A DNA stretch of 24,332 bases from Prorocentrum cordatum (Eukaryota > Sar > Dinophyceae > Prorocentrales > Prorocentraceae), in contig CAUYUJ010005736.1 in NCBI GenBank assembly GCA_963575745.1, forward strand, positions 250,001-274,332, in the 5' to 3' direction. Below the pieces are notes generated by a model. That model ran no database searches and had not been told where the DNA came from. It saw only the letters and a list, made by a program, of their open reading frames with translations. Position 1 is the stretch's first letter. Every line of letters starts with the position of its first letter. Positions 21,481 through 24,332 of the stretch are shown one piece after another. Position numbers and translations under genes: made by a program.

Positions 21481-21830
21481 AGAAACCAAACATTTTTCGG
21501 CGCCTGCGGGCCTCTGTTTGTGAATTCCTTCAGGTGGAGAGCCCGCGACCCACCGCGATAACCTCGGACCAACCCGCGACCCAAACCACGTTCAGGGTAC
21601 AAACCACATTTTTCGGCGCCTGCGGCGGGCATCTTTTGAATCGTTCTAGGTGGAGAGACCGCGGCCCACCCGCGACCACGTTCAGGGTACAAATAAAAAA
21701 AAATTCGGCGCCTGCGGCGAGCATCTTTTGCATTCGTTCCCGGTGGAGAACCCGCGGCCCACCCGCGACCCAAACCACGTTCAGTGTACAAACCAATTCT
21801 TTCGGCGCCTGCGGCGGGCTGCTTTTGCAG
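21481..21830. repeat. About 90-115-bp tandem repeat, four copies
   Basis: TTCGGCGCCTGCGGC recurs at about 21497, 21614, 21704 and 21800, each followed by ATCTTTTG-ATTCGTTC and GGTGGAGA-CCCGCGGCCCACC, and preceded (where complete) by CACGTTCAGGGTACAAA. The last two copies belong to the left arm of the large inverted repeat; two copies sit inverted at about 23910-24015. Confidence 0.85.
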
Positions 21831-22235
21831 GAGGACGAGGAGGGGGAGGAGGAGGAGGAGGAGGAGGAGGAGCAGCAGGAGGAGGAGGAGCAGCAGGTGG
21901 AGGAGGAGGAGCAGCAGCAGGAGGAGGAGGAGGAAGGGGACGACGACGATGACGTCGACGTCGACGACGACGACGACGACGAAAAGGAGGAGGGTGGAGG
22001 ATCGGGAGGGGGGGAAGAGGAGGAGGACGACGAGGAGGAACATGACGACAGTGGGAGGACGATGATGGAAGGACGAGGGGGGGAGAGGGAGGACGAGGAA
22101 GAAGCGGAGGAGGAGGAGGAGGAGGGGAGGAGAGCGCCATCGACAAGGAAGGTGGGGGCCACGAGGTCCGCCGGCTTGACGACGCCCGCGTCGCCCGCGC
22201 CCGCCCCCTCACTCGTATCCGCAATTGCGGGGTGC

Positions 22236-22282
<47 letters not shown>

Positions 22283-22345
22283 GCGTGTGTGCGTGTGTGT
22301 GCGTGTGTGTGCGTGTTTTTGCTCTGGCCCCCGAACTCTCGACCC
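21700..22345. repeat. Left arm of large inverted repeat
   Basis: It runs TTCGGCGCCTGCGGCGAGCA, a (GGA)n/(GAC)n block, GCGCCATCGACAAGGAAGGT, ACGAGGTCCGCCGGCTTGAC, CCGCAATTGCGGGGTGCTAT, then (TA)n and (GTGC)n. Each landmark recurs as reverse complement in the same order at 23270-24020. The GGA block is shorter than its partner. Confidence 0.9.
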
Positions 22346-23269
22346 CTTGCCGGGGACCTGACCGTTCCTCCCGAGGCATTTTCTCTGCTTTCCCCAGGGC
22401 CCGCGGGCGGCCCGGCGCGCTCCGCGCGCCAGGGAGGGGGGTCCAGCGCAGATCCAGGAAATCGGCGCGGAGCGCCAAACGTTTAGTTTATGGTGTTTTG
22501 TATTTTTCTATGTATGAGGCGGGACTCAATGCAACCAGGGGTCAGCCAGAGCGCCGGATCCAGCAGGAAGCCGGCAGAGTCAGGGTTGCATGGACCCGGG
22601 CGTGCGCGCAGGACCCTGCAGGAATTTCCAGGATCTTGCAGGATCCTGCAGGATCTTGATTGGCCCGGGCTTGCATTGACCCGAGCCATTGCGTCCCTTC
22701 CGATGCTCTTCGGGAGGAGAGGTTCCAGGCGATGGGGTCCGAATCTATTCGGAGGCTTACAGGTCGACGCCAACACTGATGTCGGCGCTGTGTCTCCACC
22801 GAGGGAAGATGATCCCAATCTCGGTGGGGGTGGTGGTGGTAATATTCGGGCTTTCTCAGTGGCCGAAAGATTACCACCGGCACCGAGATCTAGGATCATC
22901 TTCCCCTGGTGGAGACACTCCCCCTCGATGGGATCGGATGATGCGCCGCCTCGCCGATGCATCGGCGGCGTGGGGCCCGATGTTCTCCACACCGATGTTG
23001 CTGATGCATCGGCGATGCATCGACGACGCGGCACGATCCTCCGATCCTATCTACGGTTAGGAACTTCGGCTTATCGTGTGGTGCCGTCGGTTCTGGCCCA
23101 GTGCGCCTCGGCGCGACATGCTGACCACTTCATGGCCCCCAGGCATCAACGCTCCGAGCCTTTCCCCTCCCGCCGCACGGCGCGGAGCGACACTCCACCC
23201 GCTCGCAGGGTAGAATTCGCGTGTCGCCCGGACCGCCGCCGCGACACGATAGGCACAAGTCCCCCACCG
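22346..23269. other. Spacer between inverted arms; no supported gene
   Basis: Holds GCAGGATCYT tandem motifs (about 22612-22660), a strong hairpin (22790-22917), ATGCATCGG/CGATGCATCG motifs (about 22945-23030) and ORFs without recognisable features. A 278-codon plus-strand ORF crosses the hairpin, so it is unlikely to be a gene. Confidence 0.5.
22790..22917. repeat. Long hairpin, arms about 56-59 bp
   Basis: GTGTCTCCACCGAGGGAAGA, TGATCCCAATCTCGGTG and GGTGGTAATATTCGG pair with CCGAAAGATTACCACC, CACCGAGATCTAGGATCA and TCTTCCCCTGGTGGAGACAC around a loop of about 14 nt, with few mismatches and a small bulge. Confidence 0.88.
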
Positions 23270-24020
23270 CGTTTCGACCCCGTCTCCGCAACACACACAC
23301 AGATGCACACACACATACATATATAGATATACACATAGCACCCCGCAATTGCGGATAAGAGTGAGGGGGCGGGCGCGGGCGACGCGGGCGTCGTCAAGCC
23401 GGCGGACCTCGTGGCCCCCACCTTCCTTGTCGATGGCGCTCTCCTCCTCCTCCTCCTCCTCCTCCTCCTCCTCCTCTTTCTCCTCCTCCTCCTCCTCCGC
23501 CTCCTACTCCTCCTCCTCTTCCTCGTCCTCGTCCTCGTCCTCATCGTCATCGTCGTCCTCCTCCTCCACCTCGTCCTCCTCCTCCTCCTCCGCTTCTTCC
23601 TCGTCCTCCCTCTCCCCCCTCGTCCTTCCATCATCGTCCTCCCATTGTCGTCATGTTCCTCCTCGTCGTCCTCCTCCTCTTCCCCCCCTCCCGATCCTCC
23701 ACCCTCCTCCTTTTCGTCGTCGTCGTCGTCGTCGACGTCTCGTCGTCGTCCCCTTCCTCCTCCTCCTCCTGCTGCTCCTCCTCCTCCTCCTGCTGCTGCT
23801 GCTCCTCCTCCTCCTCGCTGCTCCTCCTCCTCCTCCTCCTCCTCCTCATCCCCTCCTCCTCCTCCCCCCCTCCTCCCCCTCCTCGTCCTCCTGCAAAAGC
23901 AGCCCGCGCAGGCGCCGAAAAAAATGGTTTGTACACTGAAACGAATGTGTGGGTCGCGTGGGCCGCGGGTTCCACCGGAACGAATTCAAAAGATGCTCGC
24001 CGCAGGCGCCGAAAAAATTA
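23270..24020. repeat. Right arm of large inverted repeat
   Basis: Reverse complement of the left arm: CA repeat, TAGCACCCCGCAATTGCGGA, GTCAAGCCGGCGGACCTCGT, ACCTTCCTTGTCGATGGCGC, a long (TCC)n with GTC blocks, CTCCTGCAAAAGCAGCCCGC and two TTCGGCGCC-type units. The (TCC)n block is expanded by about 150 bp. Confidence 0.9.
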
Positions 24021-24104
24021 CCTAACATCGAAGACTGATAGGTTTCTAATGGTGAAAAAAGAGAGCAGCACATTACTCCAACATTACTCCACAGGGGGGT
24101 CTGG

Positions 24105-24332
24105 GCAGCCGTTGGGGAGCCGTTGGGGGCCGTTGGGGGGCCGTTGGGGTTTGCCGGGGGGGATTGTTTTTCGCATACAGTCACACACTTCGTGCTTTTC
24201 GATTTCCCAGAACTCCATTCCCGGGCCACATTCTGAATGCCCGGAGCCAACTGTACGCCACTTCGTGCTCTTCTACTTCCCAGAACTCCATTCCCGGGCC
24301 ACATTTTGGATGCCCGGAGCCAACTGTAGGGC
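24105..24332. repeat. GCCGTTGGGG repeat and 73-bp tandem repeat to window edge
   Basis: GCCGTTGGGG recurs four times (about 24112-24151). CTTCGTGC...CCCAGAACTCCATTCCCGGG...TGCCCGGAGCCAACTGTA lies at 24188 and 24261, a 73-bp step, and continues to the edge. No gene is supported. Confidence 0.85.

Noticed and set aside
20946-22361. ORFs with poly-Cys, poly-Val, poly-Gln/Thr/Asn and Glu-rich tracts
   Set aside because: Translations of (GTT)n, the CGACCCACC minisatellite and (GGA)n; open in several frames at once.
22490-23326. Plus-strand 278-codon ORF in the spacer
   Set aside because: It spans a long hairpin and ATGCATCGG repeats, with no recognisable motif or consistent composition.

Overview
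The window looks like nuclear DNA of a dinoflagellate, possibly Prorocentrum-like. This is inferred from the GC-rich base composition, the very high density of simple repeats, several multicopy-type gene families I associate with dinoflagellates (from memory, not searched), and KRPAxKRPAAA-type basic/alanine tracts. No rRNA, tRNA, CRISPR or bacterial-type operon was seen, and I did not see a full 22-nt dinoflagellate spliced leader. All credible coding sequence lies on the minus strand. Most ORFs in this window are by-products of repeats.

Layout on the plus-strand scale. (1) 1-2237 holds a minus-strand, transposase-like gene that runs off the left edge. It is split by two probable introns, one with a poly-T/(TA)n tract, and by homopolymer frame breaks. 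(2) 2985-4060 is a long-unit tandem array (about 333 bp) built on a GAAACTCAT(T/C)GC motif, and 4266-4950 is a 77-bp minisatellite. (3) 5577-7813 is a minus-strand gene with Ala/Ser and Lys-Pro repeats, a probable last intron and a possible upstream exon at 8385-8590. It is followed by a 174-bp (AG)n tract. (4) 8948-11392 holds two 181/183-bp terminal-inverted-repeat elements in opposite orientation, plus weak gene fragments. (5) 11376-12735 is a second minus-strand gene of unknown function whose 3' end lies inside one of these elements. (6) 12869-14640 carries a foldback element, a dispersed repeat with a (CT)n tract, and twin hairpin repeats. (7) 15690-17010 is a third minus-strand protein of a retroelement-like family. 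Its 5' end is frameshifted and a short coding segment is duplicated upstream. (8) From 17300 to the right edge the window is almost entirely repeats: a 1-kb pyrimidine tract, (GTT)n, a CGACCCACC minisatellite, a pair of roughly 0.55-0.7-kb inverted arms enclosing a 1.1-kb spacer with its own hairpin, and a 73-bp tandem repeat.

The genes do not form a pathway. Three look like parts of mobile or multicopy families. The most interesting theme is how repeats relate to gene structure: inverted-repeat elements and dispersed repeats sit repeatedly at, or just inside, probable intron boundaries of minus-strand genes, as expected for intron-generating (introner-like) elements. That reading is inference; transcript data would decide it.
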